A stretch of 51,729 bases of DNA from Acinetobacter rudis (lineage in GTDB: Bacteria > Pseudomonadota > Gammaproteobacteria > Pseudomonadales > Moraxellaceae), in the NCBI RefSeq assembly GCF_031157835.1, contig NZ_JAVIDR010000018.1:1-51729 (forward strand). Direction: 5' to 3'. Under the pieces are notes generated by a model. The model did no database searches, was not told where the DNA came from, and worked only from the letters and a program-made list of their open reading frames with translations. Of the stretch, positions 42,407 through 50,648 are shown in pieces (the first letter of the stretch is position 1; each line of letters begins with the position of its first letter). A program made the position numbers and the translations under genes.

Positions 42407-43054
42407 CTACGTAGGGGATGAATCTTTACTTTTTAAAAATTTGTGACGAACAAATTCGAAAATTGCAGGCAATATACTGAAGATAATGATACCAAAGATT
42501 AAGTAGGTAAAATTGTCTTTGACAATAGGCATATTACCAAACCAATAGCCTAAAATAATAAATGAACTGACCCAACATAAGCCACCGATGAGGTTATAGC
42601 TAATAAAATATTTATAATTCATGCTACTCGCCCCTGCAACAAAAGGGGCAAAGGTTCGAGCAAATGGAATAAAGCGTGCAAAGATAATGGTTTTACCACC
42701 ATGGCGTTCAAAGAACTGCTGCGTTTTTACCAAATGTTGTTTATTAATAAAGCGAGAGTTTAATTCAAATACGCGAGGACCAATATATTTACCAATATGG
42801 TAGTTTAGCGTGTCACCTAATACTGCGGCAGTAAATAATAAGGCAATCAATAGCCAAGGATTCATTACGCCTGTTGAGGCTGCAAGTGCGCCAGCTGCAA
42901 ATAATAAACTGTCACCTGGTAAAAATGGTACGACAACTAAGCCCGTTTCAACAAAGACAATCAAAAATAAAATCGCGTAAACCCATGCACCATAGTTAAC
43001 TATAAACTCATATAAGTGTTGGTCTATGTGCAAAATAAAATTGATGAGTTCCAT
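42407..43054 (-). CDS. DedA family membrane protein
   Basis: 215 aa from ATG 43052-43054, beginning MELINFILHIDQHL like E. coli YqjA/YghB; a TTG start 30 bp upstream is possible. Motifs: FVETGLVVVPFLPGDSLLFAAGAL, GDTLNYHIGKYIG, KTQQFFERHGGKTIIFARFIPFARTFAPFVAGASSM with the essential Arg residues. Multi-pass inner-membrane protein; the family includes undecaprenyl-phosphate and phospholipid flippases and supports envelope integrity. Convergent with the LysE remnant, 5 bp gap. Confidence 0.9.
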   Translation of the reverse strand: MELINFILHIDQHLYEFIVNYGAWVYAILFLIVFVETGLVVVPFLPGDSLLFAAGALAASTGVMNPWLLIALLFTAAVLGDTLNYHIGKYIGPRVFELNSRFINKQHLVKTQQFFERHGGKTIIFARFIPFARTFAPFVAGASSMNYKYFISYNLIGGLCWVSSFIILGYWFGNMPIVKDNFTYLIFGIIIFSILPAIFEFVRHKFLKSKDSSPT

Positions 43055-43383
43055 GAAAGGTGAGCCATATAGTGGGTTGTCCAAATCCTAGCAGTCTCCT
43101 TGACTAAAGTCAGTATGCTGATCAATAAATTATACAAAGCGTGTCGAGCAAGATCCCAAGAAACGTTAAATTGAACTTATCAAAAAATATCAGCTTTACT
43201 TGGCTGCAATTAAGTTTGAAATTAACTTTAAGGACCTTAACTCGATCATCGCTTAGTGGTTAAAAAGTGATTTTTACATTGTTTAAAAAACTGTCAGGGA
43301 TAAAGTGACCAAAGCATGTGCGCGACTAAAAGAAAAATGCTAGAATGCAGCGCTTATTTCGTTTGCCAATCATAGTGTTGACC
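43055..43383. promoter_or_regulatory. divergent region between dedA-like gene and guaA
   Basis: About 330 bp without a gene. Holds the guaA promoter(s); a TAAGGACCTTA palindrome near 43229 is the only notable motif. No guanine riboswitch-like structure recognised. Confidence 0.4.
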
Positions 43384-44952
43384 ATGACTACCCATACTCA
43401 AATCACAGAAGACCGTATTCTTATTTTAGATTTCGGTTCGCAATATAGTCAGCTTATTGCTCGCCGTGTACGTGAAGCAGGCGTGTATTCTGAAATGTAT
43501 GCCTATGATCTTTCTGAAGAAGAGATCCGTGCATTTAATCCAAAAGGGATTATTTTATCTGGTGGACCTGAAAGTGTTCATCAAGAAGGTAGCCCGCGTG
43601 CACCACAAGTTGTATTTGAATTGGGTGTGCCTGTACTGGGTATTTGCTATGGTTTACAAACCATGTGTGAACAGCTTGGTGGTAAAGTTGAAGCTGGAAC
43701 TGTACACGAGTTTGGTTATGCCGAAGTTAATGTTCTTGTTCGTGATCAGTTACTTGCTAATCTAAATGATGGCAATGATCAGTTGAAAGTGTGGATGAGT
43801 CACGGTGATAAAGTAGCTGCTATTCCAACTGGTTTCCAAGTGACTGCAAATACAGCAAGTTGCCCATTTGCTGCAGTATCTGATGAAACACGTCGTTTCT
43901 ATGGTGTTCAATTCCACCCTGAAGTTACACATACTGCTCAAGGTGCTGAATTACTTTCTAATTTTGTGCATAAAATTTGTGGTTGTGGTGGTCTATGGAC
44001 ACCAGAGCACATCATTGAATTGCGTATTGAACAATTGCGTCAACAAATAGGTGATGAGAAGGTTCTTCTTGGTCTTTCAGGTGGTGTAGATTCATCTGTA
44101 GTTGCTGCCTTATTACACCGTGCAATTGGTGATCAACTGACTTGTGTATTTGTGGACAATGGTTTGCTTCGTCTTAATGAGGGCGATCAAGTCATGGATA
44201 TGTTTGCAAAAAATATGGGTATTCGTGTTATCCGTGCTGATGCTGAAGATCGTTTCTTAGGTGCTTTGGCTGGTGTAACAGATCCAGAACAAAAACGTAA
44301 GATTATTGGCCGTGAGTTCATTGAAGTATTTGCAGAAGAAGCACGTAAGCTTGATGGTGTGAAATTCTTGGCTCAAGGCACGATTTATCCAGACGTTATT
44401 GAGTCTGCTGCAAGTAAGCATGGTAAAGCACACGTGATTAAATCACACCATAATGTGGGTGGTTTACCTGAAGATTTAGCTTTTGAATTGGTTGAACCAT
44501 TACGTGACTTGTTTAAAGATGAAGTACGTAAATTAGGTACGACTCTTGGTTTACCACATAGCATGATTTATCGTCATCCATTCCCAGGTCCAGGACTTGG
44601 TGTGCGTATTTTGGCTGAAGTTAAAAAAGAGTATGCCGATATTTTACGTCTTGCTGATGATATTTTTATGCAAGAGTTACGCGCAAGTGGTTGGTACGAT
44701 AAAACTGCACAAGCATTTGCTGTATTCCAACCGATTAAATCGGTGGGTGTTGTTGGTGATGGTCGCCGTTATGCTTGGGTAATCGCGCTTCGTGCAGTAG
44801 AAACCGTAGACTTTATGACAGCACGTTTTGCTCATTTACCGTATGATTTGGTTGATAAAATCTCTACACGTATCATGAACGAAATTAAAGATGTTTCACG
44901 TGTAGTTTACGATGTGTCTTCTAAACCACCAGCAACAATCGAATGGGAGTAA
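43384..44952 (+). CDS. guaA: GMP synthase (glutamine-hydrolysing)
   Basis: 522 aa from ATG 43384; the longer in-frame start is not supported. N-terminal class I glutamine amidotransferase ([20 protein letters not shown], catalytic Cys in [20 protein letters not shown]), then the ATP pyrophosphatase domain with P-loop SGGVDSSV and the C-terminal dimerisation domain ending in the conserved PATIEWE. Converts XMP to GMP with ATP and glutamine. Complete and followed by an intrinsic terminator. The guaA 3' end is a known island insertion site in several bacteria. Confidence 0.97.
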   Translation: MTTHTQITEDRILILDFGSQYSQLIARRVREAGVYSEMYAYDLSEEEIRAFNPKGIILSGGPESVHQEGSPRAPQVVFELGVPVLGICYGLQTMCEQLGGKVEAGTVHEFGYAEVNVLVRDQLLANLNDGNDQLKVWMSHGDKVAAIPTGFQVTANTASCPFAAVSDETRRFYGVQFHPEVTHTAQGAELLSNFVHKICGCGGLWTPEHIIELRIEQLRQQIGDEKVLLGLSGGVDSSVVAALLHRAIGDQLTCVFVDNGLLRLNEGDQVMDMFAKNMGIRVIRADAEDRFLGALAGVTDPEQKRKIIGREFIEVFAEEARKLDGVKFLAQGTIYPDVIESAASKHGKAHVIKSHHNVGGLPEDLAFELVEPLRDLFKDEVRKLGTTLGLPHSMIYRHPFPGPGLGVRILAEVKKEYADILRLADDIFMQELRASGWYDKTAQAFAVFQPIKSVGVVGDGRRYAWVIALRAVETVDFMTARFAHLPYDLVDKISTRIMNEIKDVSRVVYDVSSKPPATIEWE

Positions 44953-44995
44953 TCCTATAGTAAAAGTTTACATCTATTGACTGGAAAATAATGAT

Positions 44996-45029
44996 AGAAG
45001 CCCACTAAAAAGTGGGCTTCTTTGTTTTT
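44996..45029 (+). terminator. guaA terminator
   Basis: AGAAGCCCACT-AAAA-AGTGGGCTTCT, 11-bp perfect stem followed by TTGTTTTT. Confidence 0.92.
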
Positions 45030-45109
45030 GTAGCATTTGTCATTCATTAGTGGTGTATGACATAAATTGATAGCCATTTTTTATTATGACTAGCTAACTA
45101 AGATCTGCC

Positions 45110-46441
45110 TTAATATGATGATTTAGGAGTAATATTATCAGCTCCATATTTAATATAATCTTTCTTATAAAAGACAAATGGCTTAAAGTTTTGTTCTTCA
45201 TCAAAGAATAAAGAATATTCTTTAGAGGTTGAATTTTTAAGTTCATTTGATATGTCATCAATATTAAGCGGTTTTAAAAATTTATTGAATGTTGTTGCAT
45301 AATCATGAATCACATCAAAATTTATTACTTCGTATGATGGACCTTCGATAATATTACTAGAACCGTTTAATATTTCACATCGATCTAGGCTCACACCACA
45401 ATATATCTTGGCATGAAAGTTTTGTTTGTTTTTTATTTGTTTAATAAGTTCCGATCCTAAATTAAATTCCTCCATCTCTTCGTAACTTATATCATTTATA
45501 TTGGTAAATGCGTTTTTAAACGCAGTTACTTGACCACTTCTCAGTAGAAAGGAGGTTTTTTGAGGATCTAAACGGCCAAGCATATTTAGCCAAGTATTCA
45601 CCATCGGTGTATTCTTAAGAAATGTATATCCAACAAAAGGAGAAATTATATATACCCTATCATATAAGAAATTCCATCTAGCAATCAATTTGTAAAGCCA
45701 AGTCATAATTGCTGTTTTTGTATGAACGCCAAAAATGACTTCAGTTAATTCACGAGAGCCAGCTATATTTATAAGTGAAAACAAGTGCTCTTCAAAGTTA
45801 TTATTTTCTTGATACTCACTTATAAAATTGGCGATATGCTTTTTACCACAGGTACAATAAAATGGAAAATTGATCACTATATTTTTAGGTGATGCTCCAC
45901 GTGCATTTCCAAGTGACCAATTAATATAATTCCAGTATGGTCCTTTGATGCTCTGCCATTTATTTTGTAGATGATGGAATGAGATGGTTTCTAAATTTTG
46001 TTCACAATCATTGCAAACGTAAAGAGGGTAGTCATCAAAATCATAATGTGGATTCTTCTTATTTAAAATGGTATCTTTTTTTATATAATCAGTCATTGAA
46101 GGGAATTCTTTATAATCCTTTTCTTGCTTTATATCTTTATCGCCATGAAGATAAAAGCCATCTTTTTCTGCTCCGCTGTTAAATCCGGAAAAGTCAGGAT
46201 TAATAATTTCTAATTTAAAGTGATTAGTACAGTTCTCACATACTCCGACCATTACTCCTTTTTCATCTAAGGAGGGAAGAGTTACTCCTATTGGAAGCTG
46301 TGGTGAGGCAGTATGTGCTTCATAAAAAGCAATGGTCTTATTACAAGATGGGCATTTACCGTGAAAATGTTCAGATTTATTTCCATCCATGCAGCTGGCT
46401 TTAATTCGATATAAATAGTCGCGAGGTAGCTGAGATAACAT
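45110..46441 (-). CDS. zinc-ribbon / phospholipase D-like protein, uncharacterised
   Basis: 443 aa. N-terminal half has four Cys pairs: C30/C33 with C68/C71, and C143/C146 with C196/C198, suggesting two zinc ribbons. The C-terminal part contains one HKD-like PLD motif: H343-x-K345, Asp353, GSSN 360-363, Glu371, preceded by a beta-strand RVYIISPFVGYTFL as in PLD-family nucleases. A single motif implies dimerisation to make an active site, as in Nuc or PLD-type restriction nucleases. Codon use is more AT-rich than the flanking genes, suggesting transfer. It stands alone between guaA and a glutamine-synthetase-like gene. Function unknown; a nuclease or defence role is a guess. Confidence 0.72.
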   Translation of the reverse strand: MLSQLPRDYLYRIKASCMDGNKSEHFHGKCPSCNKTIAFYEAHTASPQLPIGVTLPSLDEKGVMVGVCENCTNHFKLEIINPDFSGFNSGAEKDGFYLHGDKDIKQEKDYKEFPSMTDYIKKDTILNKKNPHYDFDDYPLYVCNDCEQNLETISFHHLQNKWQSIKGPYWNYINWSLGNARGASPKNIVINFPFYCTCGKKHIANFISEYQENNNFEEHLFSLINIAGSRELTEVIFGVHTKTAIMTWLYKLIARWNFLYDRVYIISPFVGYTFLKNTPMVNTWLNMLGRLDPQKTSFLLRSGQVTAFKNAFTNINDISYEEMEEFNLGSELIKQIKNKQNFHAKIYCGVSLDRCEILNGSSNIIEGPSYEVINFDVIHDYATTFNKFLKPLNIDDISNELKNSTSKEYSLFFDEEQNFKPFVFYKKDYIKYGADNITPKSSY

Positions 46442-46588
46442 ATTGACTCCAAAAGTATTATTCGATCATACGACAATAGTGATAAGTGTCAATGTGTTTA
46501 CCATCCTCAGATTTTATGCAGACTTTACGATACAAAGCAGAATGTGTGTTCTATGCTTTAAAGCATCTTTCTAGCATTACTTTGCGAT

Positions 46589-47973
46589 ATGAACAGTCTA
46601 AATCATCAATTTCAAGAACACCGTCAAGGTGCTATAACAGCACATTTCTCTACACAGTTTCTTGATGAAGTTGATCAGTATCTTCAGCGTTATCCTCAAA
46701 CAAGTTGTGTTGATATTTTTTTGCATGATCTCAATGGTCATGTGCGTGGCAAGCGCATTGATGTGAATCAGTTAGCAAACTTGGCTCAAGGTTGTTATTT
46801 TCCTTTATCAATCTATGCAATGAGCTTAGAAGGAACTGTGGTCGAGGCTTCAGGATTAGGCAAGGGTATTGGTGAACCTGATCAGTTTTGTATTCCTGTT
46901 TTAGGAACTTTACAGGCCAATGCTATCGATCCTGAGACACATGCACAATTATTATTAACGATGCAGGAAAATGATGGTCGAGATTGTTTATTAGAGCCAC
47001 GTAATTTATTGAAAAACATGATGTTGCAGTTGCATGCACAACATTATTATCCTGTAATGACAGCAGAGCTTGAGTTTTATTTGTTTAAGCAAGATATGGA
47101 GCAAGTAGCCTTTAATCAGTCTGCTGAAAATCAAAGCTTTGATGTTGATGCATTAGATGAAAATCAACATATTTTAGAATTAATTAAACAACATGCTGAA
47201 CGACAAGGGATTGAGATTATTTCAATCGTTGCTGAATCGGCTCCAGGGCAGTATGAGCTTAATTTGCTACACACAGCTGATTTGTTAACTTTAGCTGATC
47301 AGATCATGTCATTAAAACGAATGATTCGACAATTGGCGCAACAACATCAACTACGGGCATGTTTTATGGCCAAGCCGAGTCTACATCAAGCTGGCAGTGG
47401 TTTACATTTCCATATGAGTATTCGTAATGAGATGAAGTCGAATATCTTTGCAGATTCTGAGGATGGGCAGGGGGAGTTGCATTATATCGAGTGATTGCAG
47501 GTTTACTTGAATTGATGCCTGCATCAATGGCTATTTTAGCACCAAATATTAATTCATTCCGCCGTTTTAAATTGGGAAACCACGTACCTTTAGAAGCAAA
47601 TTGGGGGAATAATAATCGTAATGTTGCTATACGTATTCCTTGTTCTGATTTAGAAAATACGCGTATTGAATATCGTGTTGCTGGTGCAGATGCGAATCCT
47701 TATTTGGTAATGTGTGTTATTTTGATTGGTACATTATATGGCTTATCTCATGAGGTATTATTACCAGAAAGGGCTGATGTTTTAGATGAGACAGACCCAC
47801 AAGTATTTTTAGCGAATAATCAACTTGATGCTTTAAAACTATTTCAACAAAGCCAAGTACTGAGTAATTATTTTACTCCCTCTTTTATGTCATTATGGTC
47901 AACATGTAAACAATATGAATATCAATCTATACATAATCAAATGACTCAGATGGAATTGCAGTGGGGGATATAG
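46589..47973 (+). pseudogene. glutamine-synthetase-like gene (PuuA type), frameshifted
   Basis: Two frames together cover a full GS family protein of about 461 aa. The first (46589-47494, 301 aa) carries the N-terminal domain and catalytic blocks TAELEFYLF, ESAPGQYELNLL, MAKPSLHQAGSGLHFHMS. The second (47491-47973) resumes at VIAGLLELMPASMAILAPNINSFRRF and includes NNRNVAIRIP and EYRVAGADANPYL. One missing base relative to an intact frame, next to G5 at 47470-47474, explains the break; restoring a sixth G joins the frames. GS-like PuuA enzymes glutamylate polyamines or amines. The overlap is GTGA, so reinitiation giving two polypeptides is possible but the active site spans both parts. Confidence 0.82.
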
Positions 47974-48106
47974 ATTGTTCTATTAATAAAATCCTGCATT
48001 TATTGTTCGTGCTAGCTCGCTGTTTCTGTAAAAGTTAAGATGGATATAATTTTAGTGGCATACTTTTATTGATCAGATTAATAAGCAGTTATACGAGGGC
48101 ATAAAC

Positions 48107-49054
48107 ATGAGTAATAATAATTCATCAAAAAGTACAACCGCTCAATTTGAGCAAGATTTAATTACAACCGGTATGCAACCTATTACTTTGCGTCAGGCTG
48201 AAATTGGTCGAGGTACACAGATTAAACGTGCTTTACCAAGTCGCCAAAAACGAATGATTGGTGCGTGGTGCTTCCTTGATCATGCCGGACCTGTCGATTT
48301 TACTGCAGGTGAAGGTTTGGATGTTGGTCCACATCCACATATTGGTTTACAAACTTTTACGTGGATGATTAAAGGCAGTATGATGCATCGAGACAGCTTA
48401 GGTTATGCACAATTAATTCAACCTAAGCAAGTGAATTTGATGACGGCTGGACGTGGTATTAGCCATACTGAGGTCGCACCTGTTACTGAAACACAGATGC
48501 ATTCAGTACAACTATGGATTGCATTACCAGATGATAAAAAAGATATGCAACCTCAGTTTGATCATTACCCTAAATTACCAATATTGCAACATGATCAAGT
48601 AGAGTACACCGTATTAGTTGGTGAGTTTTTAGGTGAAAAGTCACCAGTTCAAGTACATAGTGAGTTGCTTGGGGTGGATTTAGTCGCACAGGCGCAAGTG
48701 AAAACATTACTTCCGCTAAATCCAAATTTTGAATATGCATTACTTGTACTGGAAGGTGAGCTTCGTGTAGGTGAGCATCAACTAAATAATGAGCACATGT
48801 TGGTGGTTAATACGGGTCTGCAACAGCTTGAGCTAGAGATGTCTGCTGGCACACATGCGATTTTGATTGGTGGAGTGCCTTTTGAGTCACCTGTTATTTT
48901 GTGGTGGAACTTTGTTGGACGAACCCAAGAAGAGATTGAGCAAGCCCGTGAGCAATGGGTACAAGGTGATGCTCGTTTTGGTGAGGTCGCTGATTATCAG
49001 GGTGAGCGTTTAGCTGCACCTCCTTTACCTGATCGTATGAGAGCATCTAAATAA
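48107..49054 (+). CDS. pirin family protein
   Basis: 315 aa bicupin. N-terminal cupin with metal ligands in GPHPHIGLQTFTWMIKGSMMHRDSLG and TAGRGISHTEV (His and Glu), HSVQLWIALP; C-terminal pirin domain (LLGVDLVAQAQ...GVPFESPVILWWNFVGRTQEEIEQARE). Pirins are iron-binding, some with quercetinase activity or regulatory roles. GAGGG precedes ATG. Its stop overlaps the start of the hydrolase gene by one base (TAATG). Confidence 0.9.
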   Translation: MSNNNSSKSTTAQFEQDLITTGMQPITLRQAEIGRGTQIKRALPSRQKRMIGAWCFLDHAGPVDFTAGEGLDVGPHPHIGLQTFTWMIKGSMMHRDSLGYAQLIQPKQVNLMTAGRGISHTEVAPVTETQMHSVQLWIALPDDKKDMQPQFDHYPKLPILQHDQVEYTVLVGEFLGEKSPVQVHSELLGVDLVAQAQVKTLLPLNPNFEYALLVLEGELRVGEHQLNNEHMLVVNTGLQQLELEMSAGTHAILIGGVPFESPVILWWNFVGRTQEEIEQAREQWVQGDARFGEVADYQGERLAAPPLPDRMRASK

Positions 49055-49677
49055 TGCAAGGTGTACATGATAAAAATTGGATATTTCTACCTGGTGCTTC
49101 AGGTCGGAGGCAATTTTGGCAACCCGTTGTAGAGCAATTAGATATTTTAGAGCAAGCGACAGTACTGGGTTACCCAGGTTTTGATGGTGTTTTGTCGAAA
49201 CCTCAAGTGAATGACTTTGAGAGTTTACAATGTTATGTGCTAGATCAAATTCAACAGCCCAGTATTGTTGTGGCTCAATCCATGGGTGGTATTTTTGCTG
49301 TACAAGCTGTATTAAATAAACCTGAGCTTGTGCAAGCTTTAGTATTGGTTGCAACATCTGGTGGGATTGATTTGACCCCTTTTCATGTGATGGATTGGCG
49401 TGAATCTTATCAGCAACAATTTGATTTACCTGATTGGTTTGTTGTGGAGAAAAGTAGCGTGATTGAGGAGGCACTTCATCAGATTACTTGTCCTGTATTG
49501 TTGCTTTGGGGAGATAATGATCCCATTAGCCCTATAGGTGTTGGACAATATTTACAGCAGAAATTTCAATGGGCTGAGTTAGAAATTATTCAAGATGGAC
49601 AACATGACTTAGCCTTCACACATGCCAGACAAGTGGGAAGTTTAATTCAGAATTTTGTGTTGAGAACATTGCTGTAA
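49054..49677 (+). CDS. alpha/beta hydrolase
   Basis: 207 aa. Nucleophile elbow AQSMGG (Ser about residue 75), oxyanion region IFLPGASGRRQFW, Asp in LLLWGDNDPISPIG and His in DGQHDLAF complete the triad. Cytosolic, short for the family, probably an esterase or lipase-like hydrolase of unknown substrate. Translationally coupled to the pirin gene through a one-base overlap, so the two probably act in one pathway. Confidence 0.85.
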   Translation: MQGVHDKNWIFLPGASGRRQFWQPVVEQLDILEQATVLGYPGFDGVLSKPQVNDFESLQCYVLDQIQQPSIVVAQSMGGIFAVQAVLNKPELVQALVLVATSGGIDLTPFHVMDWRESYQQQFDLPDWFVVEKSSVIEEALHQITCPVLLLWGDNDPISPIGVGQYLQQKFQWAELEIIQDGQHDLAFTHARQVGSLIQNFVLRTLL

Positions 49678-49859
49678 ATTCACATGTATAACCAACGTAG
49701 GTTGATACTATTTTTTGATAAAATTTTGATCAAAATAAATAGAATTATGAAGTGATAGAGAATAGAGCTTTGTAATTTAGTGCTTAATTAACTAAAGCAT
49801 TCGTCAAATAAATAGATATATCGCATACTGTTGTAGATTCATATGGTAAGGAAATATTC

Positions 49860-50219
49860 ATGAAAAAATCTATGCTTTTCGTTCCCGCTGCGGTTCTTGT
49901 CGTTTTGTCTATGACTGGCTGCCAAAATATGTCTACAAATGATAAACGTACAGGCAGTGCTGCTTTAGGTGGTGCTGCTGGTGCTGCATTAGGGAACAGT
50001 GTTGGAGGTAGAACTGGTGCTGCTTTAGGTGCTGCAGGTGGTGCTGCTGTGGCAAGTAAGGCAAATAATGGTTCAAATCAAAATGCTGGAGCGAGTGCTC
50101 TTGGTGCAGGCGTTGGCGCTGTGATCGGTAAAGAAGTCTTTGGTGGAAGTACTGGTGCAGCAATTGGTGGTGCGGCAGGTGCAGCAGCAGGTTCTGCAAT
50201 TCAACAGCGCAATCGCTAA
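49860..50219 (+). CDS. glycine-zipper lipoprotein
   Basis: 119 aa. Lipoprotein signal MKKSMLFVPAAVLVVLSMTGC (lipobox SMTGC), then repeated Gly-zipper helices (GSAALGGAAGAALGNSVGG, GAALGAAGGAAVAS, GASALGAGVGAVIGKEVFGG, GAAIGGAAGAAAGSAI). Resembles the YMGG/OmpA-like glycine-zipper outer-membrane lipoproteins. Such proteins sit in the outer membrane and contribute to envelope integrity. AAGGA precedes ATG; followed by a strong terminator, so monocistronic. Confidence 0.85.
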   Translation: MKKSMLFVPAAVLVVLSMTGCQNMSTNDKRTGSAALGGAAGAALGNSVGGRTGAALGAAGGAAVASKANNGSNQNAGASALGAGVGAVIGKEVFGGSTGAAIGGAAGAAAGSAIQQRNR

Positions 50220-50245
50220 TTAATAAAAATATATAAATCTCTTTG

Positions 50246-50279
50246 AAAACAAGCGCCCTTTAAATGGCGCTTGTTTTTT
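50246..50279 (+). terminator. terminator of the glycine-zipper lipoprotein gene
   Basis: AACAAGCGCC-N8-GGCGCTTGTT, 10-bp perfect stem followed by a T-run. Confidence 0.92.
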
Positions 50280-50648
50280 ATTTTGTGATATCTTTTGTAA
50301 TTTAAGTTTATTTGGTGATTTGAATTAAGTTATTGAAGTTGTAACAAATTTATTCTTTTGAGCGTATTTTTAGGATAAGTATTATATTTTGCAAATACGT
50401 ACTGAAATTATGTCTTTAAAAAAATTGGAAAAATAAAAATAAAATTATAAAAAAATGTGTTGTTAATCTCATTAATCATAAATAAATATTATTATTACTA
50501 TAATCTACTATTGGTATGCTGTATTTTGGTGCAAATAAGTGGTTGAATTTAATTGAAATAATTGAAATATTAAAGTGTAAAATGCAATGGTTGATTTATT
50601 TTCTTTAACTATACTCATTTTTCTATTTCAATTAATTGTGAATGAATC
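50280..50648 (+). promoter_or_regulatory. AT-rich upstream region of the repeat-protein gene
   Basis: About 370 bp, strongly AT-rich, no gene. Expected to hold the promoter of the large repeat-protein gene; a silencer-type nucleoid protein may bind here. No clear motif. Confidence 0.4.

Noticed and set aside
49933..50199. 88-codon minus-strand His/Leu/Gln-rich frame
   Set aside because: Antisense shadow of the glycine-zipper lipoprotein gene.
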